Assembly: GCA_019454225.1 (NCBI GenBank)
Contig: CP075370.1
Location: 1,044,001 to 1,108,000, forward strand
Length of the DNA: 64,000 nucleotides
Reading direction: 5' to 3'
Source: Paracoccaceae bacterium
GTDB lineage: Bacteria; Pseudomonadota; Alphaproteobacteria; Rhodobacterales; Rhodobacteraceae
In this document: piece after piece, positions 45,848 to 64,000 of the stretch
Position numbering within the stretch: position 1 is the first letter of the stretch
Layout of the letters: the number at the start of each line of letters is the position of its first letter
Translations under genes and position numbers: made by a program
The notes under the pieces: generated by a model
Seen by the model: the letters and a program-made list of their open reading frames with translations, nothing else
What the model was told of the DNA's origin: nothing
Database searches by the model: none

Positions 45848-46546
45848 ATGACAAAAGTTGCAAAGCGTCTGAAGGCTGCCCGCGCCGTTGTCGAGGGCAA
45901 GGCGAACCTGTCGGTCGAAGAGGCCGTCAAGCTGATCAAGCAGGCCGCGACCGCGAAGTTCGACGAAACCGTCGAGATCGCGATGAACCTGGGCGTCGAC
46001 CCGCGCCATGCCGACCAGATGGTGCGCGGCGTGGTCCAGTTGCCGAACGGCACGGGCAAGGTCGTGCGCGTGGCGGTGTTCGCGCGTGGCGCGAAGGCTG
46101 ACGAGGCCAAGGCCGCGGGTGCCGACATCGTGGGCGCCGAGGACCTGATGGAGCGCATCCAGGGCGGGAACATCGACTTTGACCGCTGCATCGCGACGCC
46201 CGACATGATGCCGCTGGTGGGTCGCCTTGGGAAAATCCTCGGGCCGCGCAACCTGATGCCGAACCCGAAGGTCGGCACGGTGACGATGGACGTCAAGACG
46301 GCCGTGGCGAATGCCAAGGGCGGCGAGGTGCAGTTCAAGGTCGAGAAGGCCGGCGTGATCCACGCGGGCGTGGGCAAGGTCAGCTTTGACGACGAGAAAC
46401 TGGCGCAGAACGTGCGCGCCTTCGTCGATGCGGTCAGCCGGGCCAAGCCTTCGGGGGCCAAGGGTGCCTATCTGAAGAAGGTGTCGCTGTCCTCGACCAT
46501 GGGGCCGGGCGTGTCGGTGGACCTGTCCAGCGCGACCGCGAATTGA
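45848..46546 (+). CDS. rplA: 50S ribosomal protein L1
   Basis: 232-residue L1, stalk protein and translational repressor of the rplK-rplA mRNA in characterised bacteria. Typical segments are [26 protein letters not shown], the [21 protein letters not shown] core, and [15 protein letters not shown] palindromic element starts six bases after its stop. Confidence 0.98.
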   Translation: MTKVAKRLKAARAVVEGKANLSVEEAVKLIKQAATAKFDETVEIAMNLGVDPRHADQMVRGVVQLPNGTGKVVRVAVFARGAKADEAKAAGADIVGAEDLMERIQGGNIDFDRCIATPDMMPLVGRLGKILGPRNLMPNPKVGTVTMDVKTAVANAKGGEVQFKVEKAGVIHAGVGKVSFDDEKLAQNVRAFVDAVSRAKPSGAKGAYLKKVSLSSTMGPGVSVDLSSATAN

Positions 46547-46552
46547 TGTGAT

Positions 46553-46586
46553 CCGTAGGGGTGCGCAATGAATGCGCACCCTACGG
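46553..46586. repeat. GC-rich palindromic element behind rplA
   Basis: Arms CCGTAGGGGTGCGCA / TGCGCACCCTACGG (one unpaired G) with a short loop, starting six bases after the rplA stop. It shares the CCCTAC/GTAGGG core with the element behind fusA (60786-60835). It may terminate or stabilise the L11-L1 mRNA. Confidence 0.75.
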
Positions 46587-46822
46587 GGCGCAAGGTGAAT
46601 TCCCGATGCGAAAGCAGAGGGATGGCCGGGCGGAGACGCCCGGTCCTGTCCGAGACGGCGGGTGGTGCGCAAACACCTTAATATCCAGCCTGAGATGGGG
46701 AACGAGACGGATTTCACCCCCTGGGTGGTCTTGGTTTCGGGACGCATCACGGACCCGAAGGCCCCGGAGCGATCCGGGGAAGACATGAGCCGGGGGGAAA
46801 CCCCCTACCTTGGAGTGAAACT
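46587..46822 (+). promoter_or_regulatory. rplJ leader region
   Basis: About 235 bases before rplJ, gene-free. It contains several GC-rich hairpins (GCCGGGCGGAGACGCCCGG near 46624-46642) and GGGGAACGAGACGG. In other bacteria this position carries the L10(L12)4-binding control site; the same role is likely here. I cannot define the exact fold by eye. Confidence 0.5.
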
Positions 46823-47338
46823 GTGGATAGAGCCCAGAAAGAAAAACTGGTCGAGGAACTCGGCCAGATCTTCGAAAGCTCTGGCGTCGTGGTGGTTGCC
46901 CACTACGCGGGTGTCACGGTCAAACAGATGCAGGATCTGCGGGCGCGCATGCGCGACGTCGGCGGTTCCGTGCGCGTTGCCAAGAACAAGCTCGCCAAGA
47001 TCGCCCTCGACGGCAAACCCAGCGAGAAGATGGGTGCGCTGCTGACGGGCATGACCGTGCTGGCCTTCTCGGAAGACCCCGTCGCTGCGGCGAAGGTCTG
47101 CGAGGCCTATGCCAAGACGAACGAGAAGTTCGTCATCCTTGGCGGGGCGATGGGCAGTGCGATCCTGGATCCGGCCGGTGTGAAGGCCGTGGCTTCGATG
47201 CCGTCGCGCGAAGAGCTTATCGCTCAGGTCGTGGCTTGCATCGGTGCTCCGGCATCGAATCTGGCCGGGGCCATTGGTGCGCCTGCGTCGAACATCGCGA
47301 GCATCCTGTCGACCATCGAGGAGAAGGCTGCCGCCTGA
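46823..47338 (+). CDS. rplJ: 50S ribosomal protein L10
   Basis: 171-residue stalk base protein that binds 23S rRNA and L7/L12 dimers. [33 protein letters not shown] and [13 protein letters not shown] are typical. It may start at GTG 46823 (GTGGATAGAGCC). rplL follows after 66 bases. Confidence 0.97.
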   Translation: MDRAQKEKLVEELGQIFESSGVVVVAHYAGVTVKQMQDLRARMRDVGGSVRVAKNKLAKIALDGKPSEKMGALLTGMTVLAFSEDPVAAAKVCEAYAKTNEKFVILGGAMGSAILDPAGVKAVASMPSREELIAQVVACIGAPASNLAGAIGAPASNIASILSTIEEKAAA

Positions 47339-47404
47339 TCCCTCTCGCCCGCGCGGGTTGATCCCGCGTCGTTGGACCCCATCTAACCTGAACGGAAAGC
47401 AAAA

Positions 47405-47782
47405 ATGGCTGATCTGAACAAACTCGCCGAAGAGATCGTGAACCTCACGCTGCTCCAGGCCCAGGAACTGAAGACGATCCTCAAGGACAAGTATGGCATC
47501 GAGCCGGCCGCCGGTGGCGCCGTCATGATGGCTGCCGCCCCGGGCGCCGCCGCTGCCCCGGCCGAGGAAGAGAAGACCGAGTTCGACGTCGTGCTGGTGG
47601 AAGCCGGCCCGAACAAGATCAACGTCATCAAGGAAGTGCGCGCCATCACCGGCCTGGGCCTGAAAGAGGCCAAGGACCTGGTGGAAGCCGGCGGCAAGGT
47701 GAAGGAACAGGCCAACAAGGCCGACGCCGAAGCCATGAAGAAGAAGCTCGAAGAGGCTGGCGCCAAGGTCGAGCTGAAGTGA
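47405..47782 (+). CDS. rplL: 50S ribosomal protein L7/L12
   Basis: 125-residue stalk protein that recruits translational GTPases. N-terminal dimerisation domain [20 protein letters not shown], Ala-rich hinge ([13 protein letters not shown]) and C-terminal domain [38 protein letters not shown] are complete. Confidence 0.98.
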   Translation: MADLNKLAEEIVNLTLLQAQELKTILKDKYGIEPAAGGAVMMAAAPGAAAAPAEEEKTEFDVVLVEAGPNKINVIKEVRAITGLGLKEAKDLVEAGGKVKEQANKADAEAMKKKLEEAGAKVELK

Positions 47783-47822
47783 CCGGCGGGATGCCGCCGG
47801 CATCCTGACAGCACGAAGATGT

Positions 47823-47852
47823 GACCGGGTCCGGCCTTCGCCGGGCCCGGTC
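47823..47852 (+). terminator. rplL-rpoB attenuator-like hairpin
   Basis: 13-base arms GACCGGGTCCGGC / GCCGGGCCCGGTC (one G-T) with a four-base loop, 40 bases after rplL. No T-run. The rplL-rpoB gap carries an attenuator in E. coli, and this is the natural counterpart. Confidence 0.6.
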
Positions 47853-47880
47853 GTGTCCGTAGAAAGGCCCGCCTCCTGGC

Positions 47881-47909
47881 GGGGGGTCCGCGTGGCGGAC
47901 CCTCCCCCC
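47881..47909 (+). other. Second strong hairpin in the rplL-rpoB gap
   Basis: GGGGGGTCCGC / GCGGACCCTCCCCCC, an 11-base stem with one bulged T and a three-base loop. It could be an RNase III-type processing site or part of the attenuator; function is inferred from position. Confidence 0.5.
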
Positions 47910-48045
47910 GGGTGCGGCAAAGGGTTCGGGAGCCGCCCGGTGGGACGGACGGCACGAATGGAACCCTGCCCCCTCTCGCAAACGGCGTGCGCCCGTGCCC
48001 CCGACGGCCGCCCGCCCGCGACAGAGACGAAAGGTGACCACGAGC

Positions 48046-52179
<4,134 letters not shown>

Positions 52180-52185
52180 GGCGGA

Positions 52186-52229
52186 GTCGGGGCAAGCCCC
52201 GACCTACGTAGGGCGGGGCTTGCCCCGCC
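52186..52229. repeat. Triple palindrome between rpoB and rpoC
   Basis: Starts seven bases after the rpoB stop: GTCGGGGCAAGCCCCGAC (8+2+8), CTACGTAG, and GGCGGGGCTTGCCCCGCC (8+2+8) in tandem. GTAGGGCGGGG is shared with the element behind fusA. It looks like a REP-like intergenic element and may shape rpoBC mRNA processing. Confidence 0.75.
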
Positions 52230-52265
52230 GCTCTTCCCCCGCAACCCTTTGATTGGGATGATGAA

Positions 52266-56510
<4,245 letters not shown>

Positions 56511-56537
56511 GCCGGCCTGCCGGACGGCAGACCCAGA

Positions 56538-56568
56538 CCCCGCCGCCCTCTCCGGGCGGCGGGGTTTT
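56538..56568 (+). terminator. Rho-independent terminator of the rpoBC operon
   Basis: Perfect 11-base arms CCCCGCCGCCC / GGGCGGCGGGG, five-base loop, then TTTT. This closes the rplJL-rpoBC transcription unit. Confidence 0.93.
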
Positions 56569-56646
56569 CCATGCCCGCCGCGCGCCCTTGTCCTTTGCTG
56601 CGGCAAGGGATACCGCTGCCCCGCCCATGGTGCAGCGAGGCCCGTC

Positions 56647-57540
56647 TTGATCCTGTCCGACAACGCGCGTGGCGTCCTGTTCATGTGCGTGGCAATGGCC
56701 GCCTTCACCGGCAACGATGCGCTGATGAAGTCCGTGACGCAGAGCCTGCCGCTGATGCAGGCCATCGCGATACGCGGCGCGATCTCGGCCGTGCTTCTGC
56801 TGGCCCTGGCCCGGGCGCTGGGGCAATGGCGCATCGCCCTGCCACGTGCGGACCGGGGGCGGATGGCGCTGCGCACCTTCGCCGAGCTTGCCTCGACCCT
56901 GACGTTCCTGTCGGCGCTGATGCACATGCCATTGGCGAACCTGTCCGCGATCATGCAGTCGCTGCCGCTGGCGGTGACGCTGGCGGCGGCGCTGTTCCTG
57001 GCCGAACCTGTCGGCTGGCGGCGCATGCTGGCCATCGGCACGGGATTTCTGGGTGTCCTGCTGATCATCCGCCCGGGGGCAGAGGGGTTCGACATCTGGT
57101 CAGTCGTGGGCGTGCTGTCGGTGCTGTTCGTGGTGGTGCGCGACCTGTCGACCCGGCGGTTTTCCACCAGTCTGCCATCGGTCACCATCGCGCTGCTTAC
57201 CTCGGTGGCAGTCATGGCGATGGGGATCGTCGGAATGGGTGTCGGCGCGCTGCAAGGGCAGGGTTGGGTGGCGCCCTCGGCGGGGGAACTGGCCCAGCTT
57301 GCCGGTGCCGCGATCATGGTCGTCCTGGGATATCTGTTCATCGTCAAGACGATGCGGTCGGGTGATGTGTCGATCGTGGCGCCGTTCCGCTATACCTCGC
57401 TGATCTGGGCGATCCTGCTGGGCTGGCTGGTGTTCGGCACCCTTCCCGACGCCCTGACCTGGGCCGGGGCCGGGCTGATCGTGGCGTCGGGCCTGTTCAC
57501 ATTGTGGCGCGAGGCGCGTCTGAACCGGGTGCGCCGCTGA
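56647..57540 (+). CDS. DMT-superfamily (EamA-type) transporter
   Basis: 297-residue inner-membrane protein with about ten spans in two EamA repeats. TTG 56647 is the most likely start, as GCGAGG lies six bases before it; ATG 56683 is an alternative. FTGNDALMKSVTQSLPLMQAIAIRGAISAVLLL and FAELASTLTFLSALMHMPLANLSAIMQSLPL are typical of RhaT/EamA-like permeases. It sits alone between the rpoC terminator and the str promoter. Substrate unknown. Confidence 0.88.
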   Translation: MILSDNARGVLFMCVAMAAFTGNDALMKSVTQSLPLMQAIAIRGAISAVLLLALARALGQWRIALPRADRGRMALRTFAELASTLTFLSALMHMPLANLSAIMQSLPLAVTLAAALFLAEPVGWRRMLAIGTGFLGVLLIIRPGAEGFDIWSVVGVLSVLFVVVRDLSTRRFSTSLPSVTIALLTSVAVMAMGIVGMGVGALQGQGWVAPSAGELAQLAGAAIMVVLGYLFIVKTMRSGDVSIVAPFRYTSLIWAILLGWLVFGTLPDALTWAGAGLIVASGLFTLWREARLNRVRR

Positions 57541-57564
57541 CGCCGCGGCGCCGCGCAGCCCGTG

Positions 57565-57593
57565 TTGACAACCCCTGCGACTCCCCCTATACG
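57565..57593 (+). promoter_or_regulatory. Promoter of the str operon
   Basis: TTGACA (57565-57570), 17-base spacer, TATACG (57588-57593). This is the best sigma-70-type promoter in the window and lies 204 bases before rpsL, in a region where the DMT gene has just ended. Confidence 0.85.
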
Positions 57594-57797
57594 CCCCGCA
57601 CCTGACGGGTGCACCGCGCCCGACGGGTATCTGAACCGATGTGGTCACGATCCGGGCCCCGCGCCCCGATCCTCTGGAATTCCACCGCGTCGTCCCCGCG
57701 AATGGGGACGCATGCGGTTTTTGCGTTTGCGGACGCGCAGGCGCGTGAAGATTGCCCCCCGGGGGGCGCGAACGGGTTGAAGAAGGGCGAGAACCTG
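57594..57797 (+). promoter_or_regulatory. rpsL leader
   Basis: Long 5' untranslated region of about 200 bases with hairpins: CGTCCCC/GGGGACG at 57691-57710 and a G/C palindrome GCCCCCCGGGGGGC near 57754-57768. Possible site of autogenous control of the str operon; no known motif recognised. Confidence 0.4.
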
Positions 57798-58169
57798 ATG
57801 CCGACGATCCAACAGCTGATCCGCAAGCCGCGGGAAGCGAACGTGAGAAAGTCCAAGTCGCAGCACTTGGAATCCTGCCCGCAGAAGCGCGGCGTCTGCA
57901 CGCGCGTCTATACCACGACGCCGAAGAAGCCGAACTCGGCCATGCGGAAGGTTGCAAAGGTGCGCCTGACCAATGGTTTCGAGGTCATCAGCTACATCCC
58001 CGGCGAAAAGCACAACCTGCAGGAACACTCGGTAGTCCTGATCCGCGGTGGCCGGGTCAAGGACCTTCCGGGCGTGCGTTACCACATCCTGCGCGGCGTT
58101 CTGGATACCCAGGGCGTCAAAGACCGTCGTCAGCGCCGCTCGAAATACGGCGCGAAGCGTCCGAAGTGA
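57798..58169 (+). CDS. rpsL: 30S ribosomal protein S12
   Basis: 123-residue decoding-centre protein. [13 protein letters not shown] start, [17 protein letters not shown] and [14 protein letters not shown] are intact; the lysines that change in streptomycin resistance (in TPKKPNS and RVKDLPG) are wild type. ATG 57798 is preceded by GGGCGAGAACC. rpsG follows after 11 bases. Confidence 0.98.
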   Translation: MPTIQQLIRKPREANVRKSKSQHLESCPQKRGVCTRVYTTTPKKPNSAMRKVAKVRLTNGFEVISYIPGEKHNLQEHSVVLIRGGRVKDLPGVRYHILRGVLDTQGVKDRRQRRSKYGAKRPK

Positions 58170-58180
58170 GGAACTGAGAA

Positions 58181-58651
58181 ATGTCCCGTCGTCACGCCGC
58201 CGAAAAGCGCGAAATCCTGCCCGACGCCAAGTATGGCGACACGGTGCTGACCAAGTTCATGAACAACCTGATGGTGGACGGCAAGAAATCCGTCGCCGAA
58301 ACCATCGTCTACGGCGCGCTGGAGCGTGTGCAGACCCGCCTGAAGCGCGAGCCTGTGCAGGCCTTCCACGAGGCGCTGGATAACGTGAAGCCCTCGGTCG
58401 AGGTGCGGTCGCGCCGGGTCGGCGGGGCCACCTACCAGGTTCCCGTCGAGGTCCGCACCGAGCGGCGCGAGGCGCTGGCGATCCGCTGGCTGATCACCGC
58501 CGCCCGCAAGCGCAACGAGAACACGATGGAAGAGCGTCTGGCCGCCGAACTGGCCGATGCCTGCAACAACCGCGGCACCGCGGTGAAGAAGCGTGAAGAC
58601 ACCCACAAGATGGCCGACGCGAACAAAGCGTTCAGCCATTACCGCTGGTAA
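58181..58651 (+). CDS. rpsG: 30S ribosomal protein S7
   Basis: 156-residue 16S rRNA head organiser and, in E. coli, translational repressor of the str operon. [42 protein letters not shown] and [25 protein letters not shown] are typical. fusA starts 12 bases after the stop. Confidence 0.98.
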   Translation: MSRRHAAEKREILPDAKYGDTVLTKFMNNLMVDGKKSVAETIVYGALERVQTRLKREPVQAFHEALDNVKPSVEVRSRRVGGATYQVPVEVRTERREALAIRWLITAARKRNENTMEERLAAELADACNNRGTAVKKREDTHKMADANKAFSHYRW

Positions 58652-58663
58652 AGGACCGCCGAA

Positions 58664-60778
<2,115 letters not shown>

Positions 60779-60785
60779 CCGGTGC

Positions 60786-60835
60786 GGCGGGGTGAGCCCC
60801 GCCCTACCGCCCCGTAGGGCGGGGTTCACCCCGCC
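60786..60835. repeat. Long inverted repeat between fusA and tuf
   Basis: Two 22-base arms with a single G-T mismatch and a six-base loop CGCCCC. Arm ends read GGCGGGGTGA... and ...GTAGGGCGGGG, shared with the element behind rpoB. Probably a REP-like element which may reduce read-through or protect the fusA mRNA 3' end. Confidence 0.85.
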
Positions 60836-60866
60836 GCCACCGACACCGAACTGAGGAGATGCCCCC

Positions 60867-62042
<1,176 letters not shown>

Positions 62043-62056
62043 GCAAGACAATGTGG

Positions 62057-62077
62057 GGTGGGTGAAAAACCCACCCA
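62057..62077 (+). other. Hairpin between tuf copy 2 and rpsJ
   Basis: GGGTGGGT / ACCCACCC with a GAAAA loop, no T-run. It may mark an mRNA processing site or a partial terminator between the str and S10 units. Confidence 0.5.
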
Positions 62078-62098
62078 CCCTGCCCAAGGACGAACAAG

Positions 62099-62407
62099 AT
62101 GCAAGGTCAGACCATCCGCATCCGGCTCAAGGCGTTCGATTATCGCGTGCTGGACGCCAGCACCGCCGAAATCGTCTCGACCGCCAAGCGCACGGGTGCC
62201 ACGGTGCGGGGGCCGATCCCCCTGCCGAACAAGATCGAGAAGTTCACCGTTCTGCGCGGTCCGCACATCGACAAGAAGTCGCGCGACCAGTGGGAAATCC
62301 GCACGCACAAGCGGCTTCTCGACATCGTGGACCCCACCCCGCAGACCGTGGACGCGCTGATGAAGCTCGACCTCGCCGCGGGCGTGGATGTCGAAATCAA
62401 AGTGTAA
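62099..62407 (+). CDS. rpsJ: 30S ribosomal protein S10
   Basis: 102-residue S10, also the NusB/NusG partner. [19 protein letters not shown] and [39 protein letters not shown] are typical. Starts the S10 operon; rplC follows after 13 bases. Confidence 0.98.
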   Translation: MQGQTIRIRLKAFDYRVLDASTAEIVSTAKRTGATVRGPIPLPNKIEKFTVLRGPHIDKKSRDQWEIRTHKRLLDIVDPTPQTVDALMKLDLAAGVDVEIKV

Positions 62408-62420
62408 GGGGGGCAGGCCA

Positions 62421-63143
62421 ATGCGCTCCGGCGTGATCGCAAAGAAGCTGGGCATGACCCGGCTGTTCATGGCAGACGGACGGCAGGTGCCGGTGACCGT
62501 TCTGCAACTCGACAACCTGCAGGTGGTGGCGCAGCGCACCGCCGAGCGTGACGGCTATACCGCCGTGCAGCTTGGCGCGGGCGCGGCCAAGGCCAAGCGC
62601 ACCAGCGCGGGGATGCGTGGCCACTTCGCCAGGGCGAATGTGGAACCCAAGCGCAAGATCGCGGAGTTCCGCGTGACGCCCGACTGCCTGATCGACGTGG
62701 GCGCGGAAATCACCGCCGACCACTATCTCGCGGGCCAGTTCGTGGATATCGCGGGCACCTCGATCGGCAAGGGCTTTGCCGGTGCGATGAAGCGGCACAA
62801 CTTCGGCGGCCTGCGGGCCAGCCACGGCGTGTCGATCAGCCACCGGTCGCACGGGTCCACGGGCCAGTGCCAGGACCCCGGCAAGGTGTTCCGCGGCAAG
62901 AAGATGGCCGGCCACCTGGGCGCCGTGCGCGTCACCACCCAGAACCTCGAGGTCGTGCGCACCGATGCGGAGCGCGGGATCATCATGGTCAAGGGCGCGG
63001 TGCCGGGCTCCAAGGGCGGCTGGGTCACGATCAAGGACGCGGTGAAGAAACCCGCCCATGCGGAAGCGCCGAAACCGGCCGCGGTCCGTGCGGCGGCGTC
63101 TGCTCCGGTCGCGGAAGTCGCGGCCGATGGGGGTGAGGCATGA
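62421..63143 (+). CDS. rplC: 50S ribosomal protein L3
   Basis: 240-residue L3. ATG 62421 gives [17 protein letters not shown]. The core [56 protein letters not shown] contains the Gln that is methylated in enterics. The C-terminal Ala/Pro-rich extension after about residue 215 is usual in alphaproteobacteria. It overlaps rplD by four bases. Confidence 0.98.
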   Translation: MRSGVIAKKLGMTRLFMADGRQVPVTVLQLDNLQVVAQRTAERDGYTAVQLGAGAAKAKRTSAGMRGHFARANVEPKRKIAEFRVTPDCLIDVGAEITADHYLAGQFVDIAGTSIGKGFAGAMKRHNFGGLRASHGVSISHRSHGSTGQCQDPGKVFRGKKMAGHLGAVRVTTQNLEVVRTDAERGIIMVKGAVPGSKGGWVTIKDAVKKPAHAEAPKPAAVRAAASAPVAEVAADGGEA

Positions 63144-63760
63144 AACTCGATGTGATCAAGCTTGACGGCGGCAAGGCCGGCGAGATCGAGCTGGACGAGG
63201 CGCTGTTCGGCCTTGAGCCGCGCGCCGATGTCCTGCACCGCGTGGTGCGCTGGCAGCGGGCCAAGGCCCAGGCCGGCACCCATTCGGTGCTGGGCAAGTC
63301 GGACGTCAGCTATTCGACCAAGAAGATCTACCGCCAGAAGGGCACCGGCGGCGCACGCCACGGGTCCAAGAAGGCGCCGATCTTCCGGCACGGCGGCGTC
63401 TACAAGGGGCCGACGCCCCGCAGCCACGAGCACGACCTGCCCAAGAAGTTCCGCGCGCTCGGCCTGCGCCACGCCCTGTCTGCCAAGGCCAAGGCGGGCG
63501 AGCTGGTGATCCTTGAAGCCGCCGCGATGGACGCGCCCAAGACCTCGGCCCTGGCCAAGGTTGCCAAGGACCTGGGCTGGAAGCGCGTGCTGGTGATCGA
63601 CGGCGCGACGGTCGACGCGAATTTCGCGCTGGCCGCGCGCAACCTCGAAACCGTGGACGTGCTGCCCTCGATCGGGGCCAACGTCTATGACATCCTGCGC
63701 CGTGATCAGCTCGTGATCACCCGCGCCGGGGTCGAAGCGCTGGAGGCGCGCCTGAAATGA
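63140..63760 (+). CDS. rplD: 50S ribosomal protein L4
   Basis: 206-residue L4, tunnel-wall protein and, in E. coli, attenuator of the S10 operon. [38 protein letters not shown] is the conserved extended loop. ATGA overlaps link it to rplC and rplW. Confidence 0.98.
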   Translation: MKLDVIKLDGGKAGEIELDEALFGLEPRADVLHRVVRWQRAKAQAGTHSVLGKSDVSYSTKKIYRQKGTGGARHGSKKAPIFRHGGVYKGPTPRSHEHDLPKKFRALGLRHALSAKAKAGELVILEAAAMDAPKTSALAKVAKDLGWKRVLVIDGATVDANFALAARNLETVDVLPSIGANVYDILRRDQLVITRAGVEALEARLK

Positions 63761-64000
63761 CCGCGAAACCGGAACATTACGACCTGATCAAGAAGCCGGT
63801 CATCACCGAAAAGGCCACCATGGCGTCCGAGTCGGGCGCGGTGGTGTTCCAGGTGGCGATGGACGCCTCGAAGCCGCAGATCAAGGAAGCGGTCGAGGCG
63901 GTGTTCGGCGTCAAGGTGAAGGCCGTGAACACGACCATCTCGAAGGGCAAGGTCAAGCGTTTCCGCGGTCGCCCCGGCGAACGGTCCGACCGCAAGAAGG
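63757..64000 (+). CDS. rplW: 50S ribosomal protein L23, 3' end beyond window
   Basis: 81 codons visible from ATG 63757. [52 protein letters not shown] is the L23 domain, followed by the basic [19 protein letters not shown]. It continues past the right edge. L23 lies at the exit tunnel and docks SRP and trigger factor. Confidence 0.96.
   Translation, partial: MTAKPEHYDLIKKPVITEKATMASESGAVVFQVAMDASKPQIKEAVEAVFGVKVKAVNTTISKGKVKRFRGRPGERSDRKK

Noticed and set aside
46561-46788. 75-codon open frame between rplA and rplJ
   Set aside because: It begins within a palindrome, has no ribosome site and overlaps the expected L10 control leader.

Overview
The window is high-GC alphaproteobacterial chromosome, most likely from the Rhodobacter/Paracoccus group (Rhodobacterales). 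Support: order secE-nusG-rplK-rplA-rplJ-rplL-rpoB-rpoC followed by rpsL-rpsG-fusA-tuf-rpsJ-rplC-rplD-rplW, a 1377-residue RpoB and 1414-residue RpoC, frequent GTG/TTG starts, many ATGA stop/start overlaps, and a 16S-tail-like CTGGATCACCTCCTTTC string at 10442-10458. Species cannot be named from sequence alone.

Region 1 (1-10.3 kb) is an exopolysaccharide/O-antigen locus: a GT2 glycosyltransferase cut by the left edge, a BY-kinase-like ATPase that has lost its Walker A lysine, a Wzz/GumC-type co-polymerase, an ExoY-type priming sugar transferase, a small membrane protein, rfbC-rfbB-rfbD (dTDP-L-rhamnose, without rfbA), a flippase and a GT4 glycosyltransferase.

Region 2 (10.4-29.9 kb) is mixed housekeeping: an 18-codon ORF with a near-perfect Shine-Dalgarno, a YhhQ-type transporter, a phytase/esterase-like protein, MepA endopeptidase, an MFS transporter, a thioesterase, YggT, RecQ with two HRDC domains, a soluble hybrid histidine kinase with two receivers, an alpha-2-macroglobulin/PBP1C pair, a cytochrome P450 and a lipoprotein.

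Region 3 (30.1-43.8 kb) starts with the first tuf gene and holds an arsenic module: aioX-aioS-aioR-aioB-aioA plus a DUF2478 gene on the minus strand, and divergently arsR-acr3 with a 42-codon ORF. AioX/AioS would sense arsenite outside the cytoplasm, AioR would control aioBA, AioBA would oxidise arsenite to arsenate in the periplasm, and ArsR/Acr3 would sense and export cytoplasmic arsenite. AioR has a degenerate AAA+ domain without GAFTGA, and AioB lacks the Rieske disulphide cysteines; both are unusual. An outer-membrane protein and an adenylate-forming enzyme follow.

Region 4 (43.9-64 kb) is tRNA-Trp(CCA), secE, nusG, the rif operon (L11, L1, L10, L7/L12, RpoB, RpoC), a DMT transporter, then the str/S10 operons up to rplW, cut by the right edge. 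The two tuf genes are identical from 4 nt before the start codon to 1 nt past the stop codon. GC-rich palindromic elements sit directly behind rplA, rpoB and fusA.
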